Source: Streptomyces thermodiastaticus (GTDB taxonomy: Bacteria; Actinomycetota; Actinomycetes; Streptomycetales; Streptomycetaceae). From it: 64,000 nucleotides of DNA. The notes under the pieces were generated by a model, which made no database searches, was not told where the DNA came from, and saw only the letters and a list, made by a program, of their open reading frames with translations. This document shows, one piece after another, positions 52,166 through 59,952 of the stretch (position 1 is the stretch's first letter; the number at the start of each line of letters is the position of its first letter). The translations under genes and the position numbers were made by a program. The stretch is from assembly GCF_014656135.1 (NCBI RefSeq), contig NZ_BNBV01000009.1:124001-188000 (forward strand). The letters are read 5' to 3'.

Positions 52166-52178
52166 GGCAGGGTCGGCC

Positions 52179-53156
52179 GTGACCGGCTCGACCCCTCCTT
52201 GGAAGCGCCGCTTCCCGCGCAGGGGAGCGGACCCGGAGTCGCTCGACGGCTCTCACGGCGCGCGTGACCGCAAGCGGGGCCCGTCCCGGCCGTCCGACAG
52301 GACGGATGCGACAGCAGCACCGGGACCGGCCCCGCTCGACCAGCTGCCCGAAGGCGGTGAAGCGGCCGCCTCGGCGGTGCGGCCCGCGTCCGCGGCCCGG
52401 CGCCGGGCGGCGGCGATCCGCAGCCGCGCCGCACAGGCCACCCGCGGCGGCGTCCACCGCACCGGTAGCCAGGCCAGGGCCGCCCTCGGCCACCTCACCG
52501 ACCGGATCATCGACATCGCGCCGAGGATCCCCGTGCGGGATCTCGCCACGCTCCGCCGGCAGTTCCCCGGCCTCGGACCGGAGGAACTCGCGGACAAGCT
52601 GGTCGCGGGCGCGGTCGCCGGTACGGCCACGGTCGGAGCGGGTGTCGGCGCCGCCGCGATGCTGCCCGTGCCGCCCGCGATGCCGGCCGAACTCGCCGCC
52701 GAGATCACCGGCGTCGCGGCCATCGAGCTGAAGCTGATCGCCGAGCTGCACGAGGTCTACGGCGTACGGCCCCGGGGCCGCCGGACGGCCCGTACCGCCG
52801 CGTATCTGTCCGCCTGGTCCGGAGAGCGCGGCATCGACGTGCTCAAGCCGTCGACGCTCGACACCGCCCTCGGCGGACAGCTGAAACGCCGGCTGCGCCA
52901 GCAGATCATGAAGCGCATGCTGCGGGACCTGCCGCACCTGATGCCGTTCCTGGTGGGCGCCGCCGTCGGCGCCGCCGTCAACCGGCGCGACACCAAGAAG
53001 CTCGCCGCACGCGTCCGCGAGGACCTGCGCAAGATCCAGGTGCCCTGGGACCAGCTGTCCGGGCTGCCCGCCCTCGAGAATCCCGACGAGCCGCTGCCGC
53101 TGCCGAAGACGGACACCGACGACGGCCCCCGCGACGACGGCCCCCGCGAACGCTGA
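52179..53156 (+). CDS. Hypothetical protein with central hydrophobic region
   Basis: 325 aa from GTG 52179, 13 nt after the DUF4193 gene, so probably in its operon. Basic, disordered N-terminus (~1-110); central segment ~140-185 is Ala/Gly-rich and hydrophobic (AGAVAGTATVGAGVGAAAML), then ELKLIAELHEVYGVRP, and a second hydrophobic stretch LPHLMPFLVGAAVGAAVNRR (~255). The pattern resembles EcsC-like membrane-associated proteins. C-terminus acidic. Confidence 0.8.
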   Translation: MTGSTPPWKRRFPRRGADPESLDGSHGARDRKRGPSRPSDRTDATAAPGPAPLDQLPEGGEAAASAVRPASAARRRAAAIRSRAAQATRGGVHRTGSQARAALGHLTDRIIDIAPRIPVRDLATLRRQFPGLGPEELADKLVAGAVAGTATVGAGVGAAAMLPVPPAMPAELAAEITGVAAIELKLIAELHEVYGVRPRGRRTARTAAYLSAWSGERGIDVLKPSTLDTALGGQLKRRLRQQIMKRMLRDLPHLMPFLVGAAVGAAVNRRDTKKLAARVREDLRKIQVPWDQLSGLPALENPDEPLPLPKTDTDDGPRDDGPRER

Positions 53157-53313
53157 CCGGCCGGCACCGCGCCGCACGGCAGTGATCCCGGGGCACGGCC
53201 CGCACCTCAGCGATCCGGGCTCGGCCCGCACCGCTCGGTCACACACCCCGCACGCACCCGGGCGCCGTCCCCCGGGTACGGTCCGCGGGTGCTCTCGCGC
53301 CCTCGGAGCGCCG

Positions 53314-53790
53314 TCACGCCGCCTCGGAGGCCGCCGCCGTGCGCGCCGCCGCGAGCGCCTCCCGCAGCCCCTGCGGATCCCGCGTCGACAGATACAGATA
53401 CGGCGTCGGGTCCTCCGGGTCGGTCACCTCCACGCGCAGCGCCGTGGGGACATAAGCCCGCAGCAGCATGAAGGCGCGGGTGTCCGCCTTGTAGGTGCGC
53501 CAGGCCCGTGCCTCCTCCGGGTCCAGGACCTCCGCCCGGCCCAGCGCCGTGACCGGCACCTTCGCCTCGCCCGCGACCAGGAAGCCGCCCACGACCCGGA
53601 TCCGCACCGAGCCGTAGGAACTGGCCACGACGGCCGCGACCGCGGTGCCGCCCACCAGGCCGCCGAGCATCGGCAAAACCCCGAAGGGCAGCAGGATCAG
53701 TGCGCACGAGACACCGATCAGGAAGCTGATGAGCCACCAGGAGCGGGGCACGGTGAGCCGTTCTTCGTACGGCTGGGCGGGAAGCTGCAT
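53314..53790 (-). CDS. DUF3093 membrane protein
   Basis: 158 aa from ATG 53790. Two adjacent transmembrane helices (~19-60: SWWLISFLIGVSCALILLPF, MLGGLVGGTAVAAVVA) are followed by a ~100-residue cytoplasmic beta-rich domain (VRIRVVGGFLVAGEAKVPVT; PYLYLSTRDPQGLREAL). The layout is that of actinobacterial DUF3093. Lies convergent to the hypothetical gene and divergent from the thioesterase. Confidence 0.88.
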   Translation of the reverse strand: MQLPAQPYEERLTVPRSWWLISFLIGVSCALILLPFGVLPMLGGLVGGTAVAAVVASSYGSVRIRVVGGFLVAGEAKVPVTALGRAEVLDPEEARAWRTYKADTRAFMLLRAYVPTALRVEVTDPEDPTPYLYLSTRDPQGLREALAAARTAAASEAA

Positions 53791-53848
53791 ACAGCTAGCT
53801 TGGCACGGGCGCCCGCACATCCCCGCGGCGCGGGTAAGGTCTGCGCCT

Positions 53849-54433
53849 GTGAGTGGTAGTTCCGCACGCCTTCAGCCCCCTGCCGACGCCGTCGCGCCGG
53901 TGCGGCACCCCGACGCGCCCGCGCCCGGCGAACTGCTCGGCGCGCACTACGGCGCATGCTTCGGGTGCGGTGACGACCAGCCGCACGGCCTGCATCTGCA
54001 AGCGCGGGCCGGGGAAGGCGTGAGCATCACCGCCGAGTTCACCGTGCAGCCCGCCCACCAGGGCGCCCCCGGACTCGCCCACGGCGGTGTCCTCGCCACG
54101 GCGCTCGACGAGACCCTGGGCTCGCTGAACTGGCTGCTGCGGACCATCGCCGTCACCGGACGGCTGGAGACGGACTTCCTGCAGCCCGTGCCGGTGGGTA
54201 CGACCCTGTATCTGGAGGCCGAGGTGAAGGCCGTGGCCGGCCGGAAGATCTACTCCACGGCCACCGGCCGGATAGGCGGCCCCGACGGTCCGGTGGCCGT
54301 CCGCGCGGACGCCCTGTTCATCGAGGTCAAGGTCGACCACTTCGTCGAGCACGGCCGCACGGAGGAGATCCAGGCCGCCATGGAGGACCCGGACCAGATC
54401 CGCCGCGTCCGTGCCTTCGAGGTGAACCCGTGA
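53849..54433 (+). CDS. Hotdog-fold thioesterase (PaaI-like)
   Basis: 194 aa from GTG 53849. A Cys-rich start of the fold (YGACFGCGDDQPHGL, ~31-45) precedes the hotdog core with HGGVLATALDETLG (~80), containing the catalytic Asp/Glu helix, and LETDFLQPVPVG. Hydrolyses acyl-CoA or related thioesters; substrate unknown. TAAGGT 8 nt before the GTG and the lack of a ribosome site suggest leaderless translation. Coupled to dut by a 4-nt overlap. Confidence 0.88.
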   Translation: MSGSSARLQPPADAVAPVRHPDAPAPGELLGAHYGACFGCGDDQPHGLHLQARAGEGVSITAEFTVQPAHQGAPGLAHGGVLATALDETLGSLNWLLRTIAVTGRLETDFLQPVPVGTTLYLEAEVKAVAGRKIYSTATGRIGGPDGPVAVRADALFIEVKVDHFVEHGRTEEIQAAMEDPDQIRRVRAFEVNP

Positions 54434-54993
54434 GCACGTCCGCCGGCCGCGAACCCCTCGAGGTGCTGATCCGGCGCATCGACCCCGACGTGCCGCTCCC
54501 CGAGTACGCACACCCCGGCGACGCGGGCGCCGACCTGCGCACCACCGTCGCCTGCGAGCTGGGCTCCGGAGAGCGGGCCGTTCTGCCCACGGGCGTGTCT
54601 GTCGCGCTCCCAGAGGGGTATGCGGCCTTCGTACACCCGCGGTCCGGGCTCGCCGCCCGGTGCGGTGTCGCCCTGGTGAATGCCCCGGGGACGATCGATG
54701 CCGGGTACCGTGGAGAGATCAAGGTGATCGTGGTGAATCTCGACCCGCGCGCATCCGTGCGGTTCGAGCGCTTCGACCGGATCGCCCAACTGGTCGTCCA
54801 GCAGGTCGAGAGGGTCCGCTTCCGGCAGGTGGCGGAACTTCCCGGCTCGGCGCGGGCCGAGGGGGGCTTCGGGTCCACCGGGGGCCACGCCGCGGTGGAC
54901 GGCGGGAGCGGCACGGACGGTCGTGCCGCCGACAGCGGCACGACGGGTGGGTATCGATACGCTTCGGTCGTATCCGACCGGGAAGGACAGTGA
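54430..54993 (+). CDS. dut: dUTP diphosphatase
   Basis: 187 aa from GTG 54430. Converts dUTP to dUMP, keeping uracil out of DNA. All five dUTPase motifs are present: PGDAGADLR (~28), PRSGLAAR (~68), GTIDAGYRGEIKV (~87), RIAQLVVQ (~115) and EGGFGSTG (~140). About 40 residues beyond motif 5 are Gly/Ser-rich and poorly conserved. One nt separates it from the DUF3710 gene. Confidence 0.95.
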   Translation: MSTSAGREPLEVLIRRIDPDVPLPEYAHPGDAGADLRTTVACELGSGERAVLPTGVSVALPEGYAAFVHPRSGLAARCGVALVNAPGTIDAGYRGEIKVIVVNLDPRASVRFERFDRIAQLVVQQVERVRFRQVAELPGSARAEGGFGSTGGHAAVDGGSGTDGRAADSGTTGGYRYASVVSDREGQ

Positions 54994-54994
54994 C

Positions 54995-55753
54995 GTGTTC
55001 GGACGTCGCAAGAAGAAGGGTGCCGCCGAGAACGCGGCCGGCGAGGCCGAGCAGGTCGTCGACAGCGTCGACACCGAGGCGGACGACGAGGAGGAGCGCG
55101 AGCGGATCAGGCTCGCGCCCGGTCCCCGGCCCGACGGGCCCTGGGACGTGTCCGAGGTGCGCGAGCCGGGCGAGGGCCGGGTCGACCTGGGGGGTCTGTT
55201 CGTACCGGGCGTCGACGGCATGGAACTGCGGGTGGAGGTCGCGGGCGACGCGATCGTCGCCGCCACCGTCGTCCTGGGCGACAGCGCGATTCAGCTGCAG
55301 GCCTTCGCCGCACCCAAGCACGAGGGCATCTGGGGCGAGGTCCGCGAGGAGATCGCGGCCGGTGTCACCCAGCAGGGCGGCATCGTGGACCAGGTGGAGG
55401 GCCCGCTGGGCTGGGAGCTGCGCGCCCAGGTCCCGGTGCAGCTGCCGGACGGCACCGGCGGCTTCCAGGTCGTGCGCTTCGTCGGCGTGGACGGCCCCCG
55501 CTGGTTCCTGCGCGGCGTGATCTCCGGGCGGGGCGCGGTGCAGCCGCAGGCGGCCGGGCTGCTGGAGCAGATCTTCCGGGACACGGTCGTGGTCCGCGGC
55601 AGCGGCCCGATGGCGCCCCGCGACCCGATCGTCCTCAAGCTGCCCAACGACGCCCAGATGGTGCCCGAGGGCATGCAGCAGGAGGGCCAGTCCCGGTTCG
55701 CCGGCGGCCTGGGCCAGCTGCAGCGAGGCCCGGAGATCACCGAGGTCCGCTGA
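54995..55753 (+). CDS. DUF3710 family protein
   Basis: 252 aa from GTG 54995 (GGAAGGA, 7-nt spacing). Basic FGRRKKKG start, acidic disordered segment (~15-45), then a conserved alpha/beta domain with LGGLFVPGVDGMELRVEV and VRFVGVDGPRWFLRGVISG. Function unknown; conserved beside dut in actinobacteria, and a probable operon with thioesterase and dut. Confidence 0.9.
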   Translation: MFGRRKKKGAAENAAGEAEQVVDSVDTEADDEEERERIRLAPGPRPDGPWDVSEVREPGEGRVDLGGLFVPGVDGMELRVEVAGDAIVAATVVLGDSAIQLQAFAAPKHEGIWGEVREEIAAGVTQQGGIVDQVEGPLGWELRAQVPVQLPDGTGGFQVVRFVGVDGPRWFLRGVISGRGAVQPQAAGLLEQIFRDTVVVRGSGPMAPRDPIVLKLPNDAQMVPEGMQQEGQSRFAGGLGQLQRGPEITEVR

Positions 55754-55831
55754 ACGCCGAAGGTCCGCCGGAACGCCAGAGGTCCGCTGGAACCAAGCAA
55801 GGCACTGCCGAGGCGGTCGCGGCAGGCAGCC

Positions 55832-55866
55832 GAGGGGCCGCACCCGCCCATGGGGAGCGGCCTCTT
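55832..55866 (+). terminator. Possible terminator after the DUF3710 gene
   Basis: GAGGGGCCGC (55832-55841) and GCGGCCTCTT (55857-55866) pair over 10 bp with two G-U pairs and a 15-nt loop, about 80 nt after the stop. Confidence 0.5.
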
Positions 55867-56025
55867 CCGTTGCGCGGGCATGTTCGCGTCACGACCCGGC
55901 CGGGAGGTCCCGGGCGACGGGACATCGAGGCGAACAGGGAATCGCGGCGACGGGGAATTGAAGCGGACCGGGGCGGTCGTGATACTGGCGCACAGTCCAC
56001 GGGGGAGTGCAGCGGGGAGGGGCCC

Positions 56026-56718
56026 ATGAGCCGGATCGCGACCGACACGATGGTGCGCGTGGAGGACGTCCACAAGTCCTACGGACAGGGCGCCGCCGCC
56101 GTGCACGCCCTGCGCGGGGTGTCCTTCGAGGTGCCGCGCGGCCAGCTGGTCGCCCTCAAGGGCCGCTCCGGATCGGGCAAGACCACGCTGCTCAACATCG
56201 TCGGCGGCGTCGACGAGCCGGACCGGGGCCGCGTCCACGTGGACGGCAGGGATCTGTCGGACCTCGGCGAGGACGACCTGCTCGCGCTGCGCCGGGACCG
56301 CATCGGGTTCGTCTTCCAGTCCTTCGGGCTCATCCCCGTCCTCACGGCCGCGGAGAACGTCGGCGTGCCGCTGCGGCTGCGCCGCGCCGACCCGCGGGAG
56401 CGCGAGGAACGCGTGGAGCTGCTGCTGTCCCTGGTGGGCCTCGCCGCTCACGCCCGGCAGCGCCCCGGCGAGCTGTCCGGCGGCCAGCAGCAGCGCGTCG
56501 CCATCGCCCGCGCCCTCGCCAACGACCCGGCGCTGCTGATCGCCGACGAGCCGACCGGCCAGCTGGACGCGGAGACCGGCCTGGCCGTGATGGAGCTGCT
56601 GCGCGCCGTCGTCCACAGCCGGCAGGTGACCGCACTGGTCGCCACGCACGACGTGACCTTGCTGGATCTCGCCGACCGGGTCCTGGAACTGCGCGACGGC
56701 GAGATCGTCGAACACTGA
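56026..56718 (+). CDS. ABC transporter ATP-binding protein (LolD/MacB type)
   Basis: 230 aa from ATG 56026 with a strong GGGGAGG. Walker [17 protein letters not shown] (~48-63), Q-loop [17 protein letters not shown], signature [16 protein letters not shown] (~147) and Walker [17 protein letters not shown] (~168). The family drives MacB/FtsX-type permeases that act on lipoproteins, peptides or signals in the membrane rather than nutrient import. No permease gene is adjacent, which is unusual. Confidence 0.92.
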   Translation: MSRIATDTMVRVEDVHKSYGQGAAAVHALRGVSFEVPRGQLVALKGRSGSGKTTLLNIVGGVDEPDRGRVHVDGRDLSDLGEDDLLALRRDRIGFVFQSFGLIPVLTAAENVGVPLRLRRADPREREERVELLLSLVGLAAHARQRPGELSGGQQQRVAIARALANDPALLIADEPTGQLDAETGLAVMELLRAVVHSRQVTALVATHDVTLLDLADRVLELRDGEIVEH

Positions 56719-56845
56719 CGGGCCGCCCGCCGTGAGCCTGCGGACGCGTGCGAGACGGGACGCGACCGGGACGGGGGACCGGAACGCCGGCCCGATCCGC
56801 GAGCGCGGTTACGTCACCGTCGGTGGCCACGGGTACGCTGCAGAT

Positions 56846-57244
56846 ATGAGTGCTGTCCCTCGTTCCGGCAAGCCGGCGGGACGTCTGAGGCGCATGCTCG
56901 ACCGGCTCTCCTCCTCACAGGAGGACCTGGAGTCCGAGGAGCTGCGCGAGGACGCCGCGCTCACCGGTTGCACGCGGATCGGTGACTGCCAGGATCGGCA
57001 GATCGTCACGGTAACTGGTACCTTGCGCACGGTCACCCTGCGGCCGCGTGCCGGAGTCCCCGCCCTGGAGGCCGAACTGTTCGACGGCACGGCCGAACTG
57101 GACGTGGTGTGGCTCGGCAGGCGCTCCATCGTCGGGATAGAACCGGGGCGCAAGCTGATCGCATCGGGCCGGATCTCGATGAGCCGGGGCCGCCGGGTGC
57201 TGTTCAACCCGAAATACGAACTGCGACCCCTCGGACGGGAGTAG
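56846..57244 (+). CDS. OB-fold nucleic-acid-binding protein
   Basis: 132 aa from ATG 56846; TACGCT ends 6 nt before the ATG and there is no ribosome site, so probably leaderless. Basic N-terminus (SGKPAGRLRRMLDRLSSS), then an OB-fold with RQIVTVTGTLRTVTLRP, LEAELFDGTAELDVVWLGRR and GRISMSRGRRVLFNPKYEL. Similar to the tRNA-anticodon-type OB proteins conserved in actinobacteria. Three nt before the DUF3159 gene, so co-transcribed. Confidence 0.88.
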   Translation: MSAVPRSGKPAGRLRRMLDRLSSSQEDLESEELREDAALTGCTRIGDCQDRQIVTVTGTLRTVTLRPRAGVPALEAELFDGTAELDVVWLGRRSIVGIEPGRKLIASGRISMSRGRRVLFNPKYELRPLGRE

Positions 57245-57247
57245 CCC

Positions 57248-58003
57248 GTGACGTCACTCGACAAGCCGACCGAAGAGACGACCGCCGACGACGGGGCCAG
57301 GGCGGTGACGGAGGCCGCGCTTCTCGAGGCGTTCGGCGGGGTGCGGGGCATGGTCGAGACGGTGCTGCCCGGCCTGCTGTTCGTCACCATCTTCACGATC
57401 AACAAGAACCTGCACTGGTCGGCGATCGCCGCCCTGGCGGTCGCCCTGGTGCTGGTCGCGGTCCGGCTGGTCATGCGGGACACCGTCAAGCACGCCTTCA
57501 GCGGCGTCTTCGGTGTGGCCTTCGGCGTGATCTTCGCGATGATGACCGGCAACGCCAAGGACTTCTACCTGCCGGGCATGCTCTACACCCTCGGGCTGGG
57601 CCTCGCCTACATCGTCACCACGCTCGCGGGGGTCCCGCTGATCGGGCTGATCCTGGGCCCGGTGTTCAAGGAGAACCTCTCCTGGCGCACCCGCAACCCG
57701 GGCCGCAAGAAGGCCTACGCCAAGGCCAGCTGGGCCTGGGGCCTGATCCTGCTCGGCAAGTGCGCGATCCTCTTCCCGCTGTACTGGTGGGCGGACACCA
57801 CACAGCTCGGCTGGGTCCTGGTCGCGCTGAAGATCCCGCCGTTCCTGCTGGCGGTCTGGCTGACCTGGGTGTTCCTGGCGAAGGCGCCCGCGCCCATCGA
57901 CGTCTTCGCGGAGATGGAGGCGCAGGAGCAGGCCGAGCGGGAGAAGGCGGCCGCGGCCGACGCGGCGGACAGGACACCGGGCCGCCACCGCCGCGAGGCC
58001 TGA
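57248..58003 (+). CDS. DUF3159 membrane protein
   Basis: 251 aa from GTG 57248. About six transmembrane helices: two near ~40-75, two near ~85-130, two near ~160-205, with a soluble acidic N-terminus and an Ala/Glu-rich C-terminal tail. DUF3159 is widespread in actinobacteria beside OB-fold and Trk genes; function unknown. Followed by a terminator. Confidence 0.9.
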   Translation: MTSLDKPTEETTADDGARAVTEAALLEAFGGVRGMVETVLPGLLFVTIFTINKNLHWSAIAALAVALVLVAVRLVMRDTVKHAFSGVFGVAFGVIFAMMTGNAKDFYLPGMLYTLGLGLAYIVTTLAGVPLIGLILGPVFKENLSWRTRNPGRKKAYAKASWAWGLILLGKCAILFPLYWWADTTQLGWVLVALKIPPFLLAVWLTWVFLAKAPAPIDVFAEMEAQEQAEREKAAAADAADRTPGRHRREA

Positions 58004-58084
58004 CCCGACGGGTGCCCGCCAGCCGCCCGGGGAGTGACTCCGCGAGGCGGGCCGCCCAGGACGTAGATCCGCGAAGGGGCCGGA

Positions 58085-58114
58085 CAGCACCCGGCGACGG
58101 CCGGCAGGGTGCTG
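58085..58114. terminator. Terminator between converging DUF3159 and TrkA genes
   Basis: CAGCACCC (58085-58092) and GGGTGCTG (58107-58114), perfect 8-bp stem with a 14-nt loop. Confidence 0.65.
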
Positions 58115-58145
58115 CGCTCCCCGCGCCGCGACGGCAGGCAGCCGC

Positions 58146-58826
58146 TCAGCGCCTGCTGTCGTCCTCGCGGCGCACCGACAGCAGCTCCGCCAGCTGGTGC
58201 TCCCGGGCCTGGGCGGCCACGAACAGCAGCTCGTCGCCCGCCTCCAGGGAGTCCTCCCGGGACGGCGTGAGCACCCGGGTGCCCCGGATGATGGTGACCA
58301 GCGAGGTGTCGTCGGGCCACGACACGTCCCCGACCCGGGTGCCGGCCAGCGCCGACTCCTCCGGCAGGGTCAGCTCCACCAGGTTGGCGTCACCGTGGCT
58401 GAAGCGCAGCAGACGCACCAGGTCACCGACGCTGACCGCCTCCTCCACCAGGGCCGACATCAGCCGCGGCGTGGACACCGCGACGTCCACGCCCCACGCC
58501 TCGTTGAACAGCCACTCGTTCTTCGGGTTGTTCACCCGGGCCACGACCCGCGGCACGGCGTACTCCGTCTTCGCCAGCAGGGAGACGACCAGGTTCACCT
58601 TGTCGTCGCCCGTCGCCGCGATGACGACGTTGCAGCGCTGCAGGGCCGCCTCGTCCAGCGAGGTGATCTCGCAGGCGTCGGCCAGCAGCCACTCGGCCTG
58701 CGGAACACGCTCGACCGAGATCGCGGTCGGCGCCTTGTCGATGAGAAGGACCTCGTGGCCGTTCTCCAGCAGCTCACCGGCGATCGAACGGCCGACCGCT
58801 CCGGCACCGGCAATGGCGACCCTCAT
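58146..58826 (-). CDS. TrkA/RCK potassium channel regulatory protein (second of pair)
   Basis: 226 aa from ATG 58826, overlapping the stop of the first TrkA gene by one base. Rossmann NAD(H) domain: MRVAIAGAGAVGRSIAGELL and LLIDKAP (Asp binds the ribose), ATGDDKVN; C-terminal TrkA_C (~140-220). Such proteins form rings that open or close K+ transporters in response to nucleotides, including c-di-AMP in some families. Probably heteromeric with the neighbour. Confidence 0.92.
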   Translation of the reverse strand: MRVAIAGAGAVGRSIAGELLENGHEVLLIDKAPTAISVERVPQAEWLLADACEITSLDEAALQRCNVVIAATGDDKVNLVVSLLAKTEYAVPRVVARVNNPKNEWLFNEAWGVDVAVSTPRLMSALVEEAVSVGDLVRLLRFSHGDANLVELTLPEESALAGTRVGDVSWPDDTSLVTIIRGTRVLTPSREDSLEAGDELLFVAAQAREHQLAELLSVRREDDSRR

Positions 58827-59497
58827 CAGCGACCGCTCTCCTCTTCGGGGCCCTCGGCGAACGCCGCTTCGACCTTCTCCACGTCGTCCGTCCGCATCAT
58901 CACGTGCACGAGGTCGCCCTCCTGCAGCACCGTCTGCGAAGTCGGCAGGATCGCCTCGCCCAGGCGGGTCAGGAACGCCACCCGGACGCCCGTCTCCTCC
59001 TGCAGCCTGCTGATCTTGTGACCGATCCACTTCGGCGAGGTGTGCACCTCGGCGAGCTGGACCCCGCCGGTGGGGTCGCGCCACAGCGGCTCCGCACCCG
59101 ACGGCAGCAGCCGGCGCAGCATCTGGTCGGCCGTCCACCGGACCGTGGCCACGGTCGGGATGCCCAGGCGCTGGTAGACCTCGGCACGGCGCGGGTCGTA
59201 GATCCGGGCCGCGACGTTCTCCACGCCGAACATCTCCCGCGCCACCCGGGCGGAGATGATGTTGGAGTTGTCTCCGCTGGAGACGGCCGCGAACGCACCC
59301 GCCTCCTCGATGCCCGCCTCGCGCAGGGTGTCCCGGTCGAAGCCGATCCCGGTGACCCGGCGGCCGCCGAAACCGGGGCCCAGACGGCGGAAGGCGGTGG
59401 GGTCCCGGTCGATCACGGCGACCGTGTGCCCCTGTTGCTCCAGGGTCTGGGCGAGAGCGGACCCCACTCTCCCACAGCCCATGATGACGATGTGCAC
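58826..59497 (-). CDS. TrkA/RCK potassium channel regulatory protein (first of pair)
   Basis: 223 aa from GTG 59497 (GGAAGGA upstream). N-terminal NAD-binding HIVIMGCGRVGSALAQTL with VAVIDRDP, then TrkA_C domain (~135-215) beginning at LAEVHTSPKWIGHKISRL. First gene of a two-gene operon; divergent from the KimA-like importer, which it probably regulates. Confidence 0.92.
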   Translation of the reverse strand: MHIVIMGCGRVGSALAQTLEQQGHTVAVIDRDPTAFRRLGPGFGGRRVTGIGFDRDTLREAGIEEAGAFAAVSSGDNSNIISARVAREMFGVENVAARIYDPRRAEVYQRLGIPTVATVRWTADQMLRRLLPSGAEPLWRDPTGGVQLAEVHTSPKWIGHKISRLQEETGVRVAFLTRLGEAILPTSQTVLQEGDLVHVMMRTDDVEKVEAAFAEGPEEESGR

Positions 59498-59952
59498 GAC
59501 CGTCCTTCCGATGTCAACAGCTACTGCTCAGCCCCATCAGGGTCTCAGACAGAGGGACAAGCTACACATGCCCCGTCCGGGCCAGGCACCCCCCTGCCGT
59601 ATCCCGTCCGCACCGTCCCCCGCCCGGGTGCGGGCGGCCGTCCGCCCGTCGGGCCGGGCCCGCTCCCCGTGGTCCCGCGCACGCCGCACAGGGTCCGCAC
59701 CCCGCGGCCGGCCGGCACGACGCCGCCGCCGGACGGTACCGTGACCGGGGCACCAGACCCCCTCGGCAGGCCGGCCGACGCGGACAGCGGACACAGATGG
59801 CCGGACGGCGCCCGGCGGGAGCGGGCCGGCCGGCCACGGCCACCGGCGCACCCGCAAAATCCGCGGCACCCGCGGGACGCGGATCCACCCGTGAGACAGA
59901 TCTCGTACGGCAGGTGGGCGGCCCTCAGTGCGAAGGCCTACGATGCTCTGTT
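59498..59952. other. Divergent control region of the trkA pair and the KimA-like gene
   Basis: 455 bp. The frame upstream of 59953 stays open but is Arg/Ala/Gly-rich and lacks a ribosome site, so it is not counted as coding. I searched it for the conserved ydaO core and did not find it. A TACGAT element lies 8 nt before the KimA-like GTG. Confidence 0.45.

Noticed and set aside
59797..59952. Upstream extension of the KimA-like frame
   Set aside because: Arg/Ala/Gly-rich, no ribosome site, and conserved sequence starts at 59953 just after a -10-like element.
59498..59952. Possible ydaO riboswitch before the KimA-like gene, as in Bacillus
   Set aside because: The conserved core CCGTCAGCTAACCC and GGTGAATC blocks are absent.
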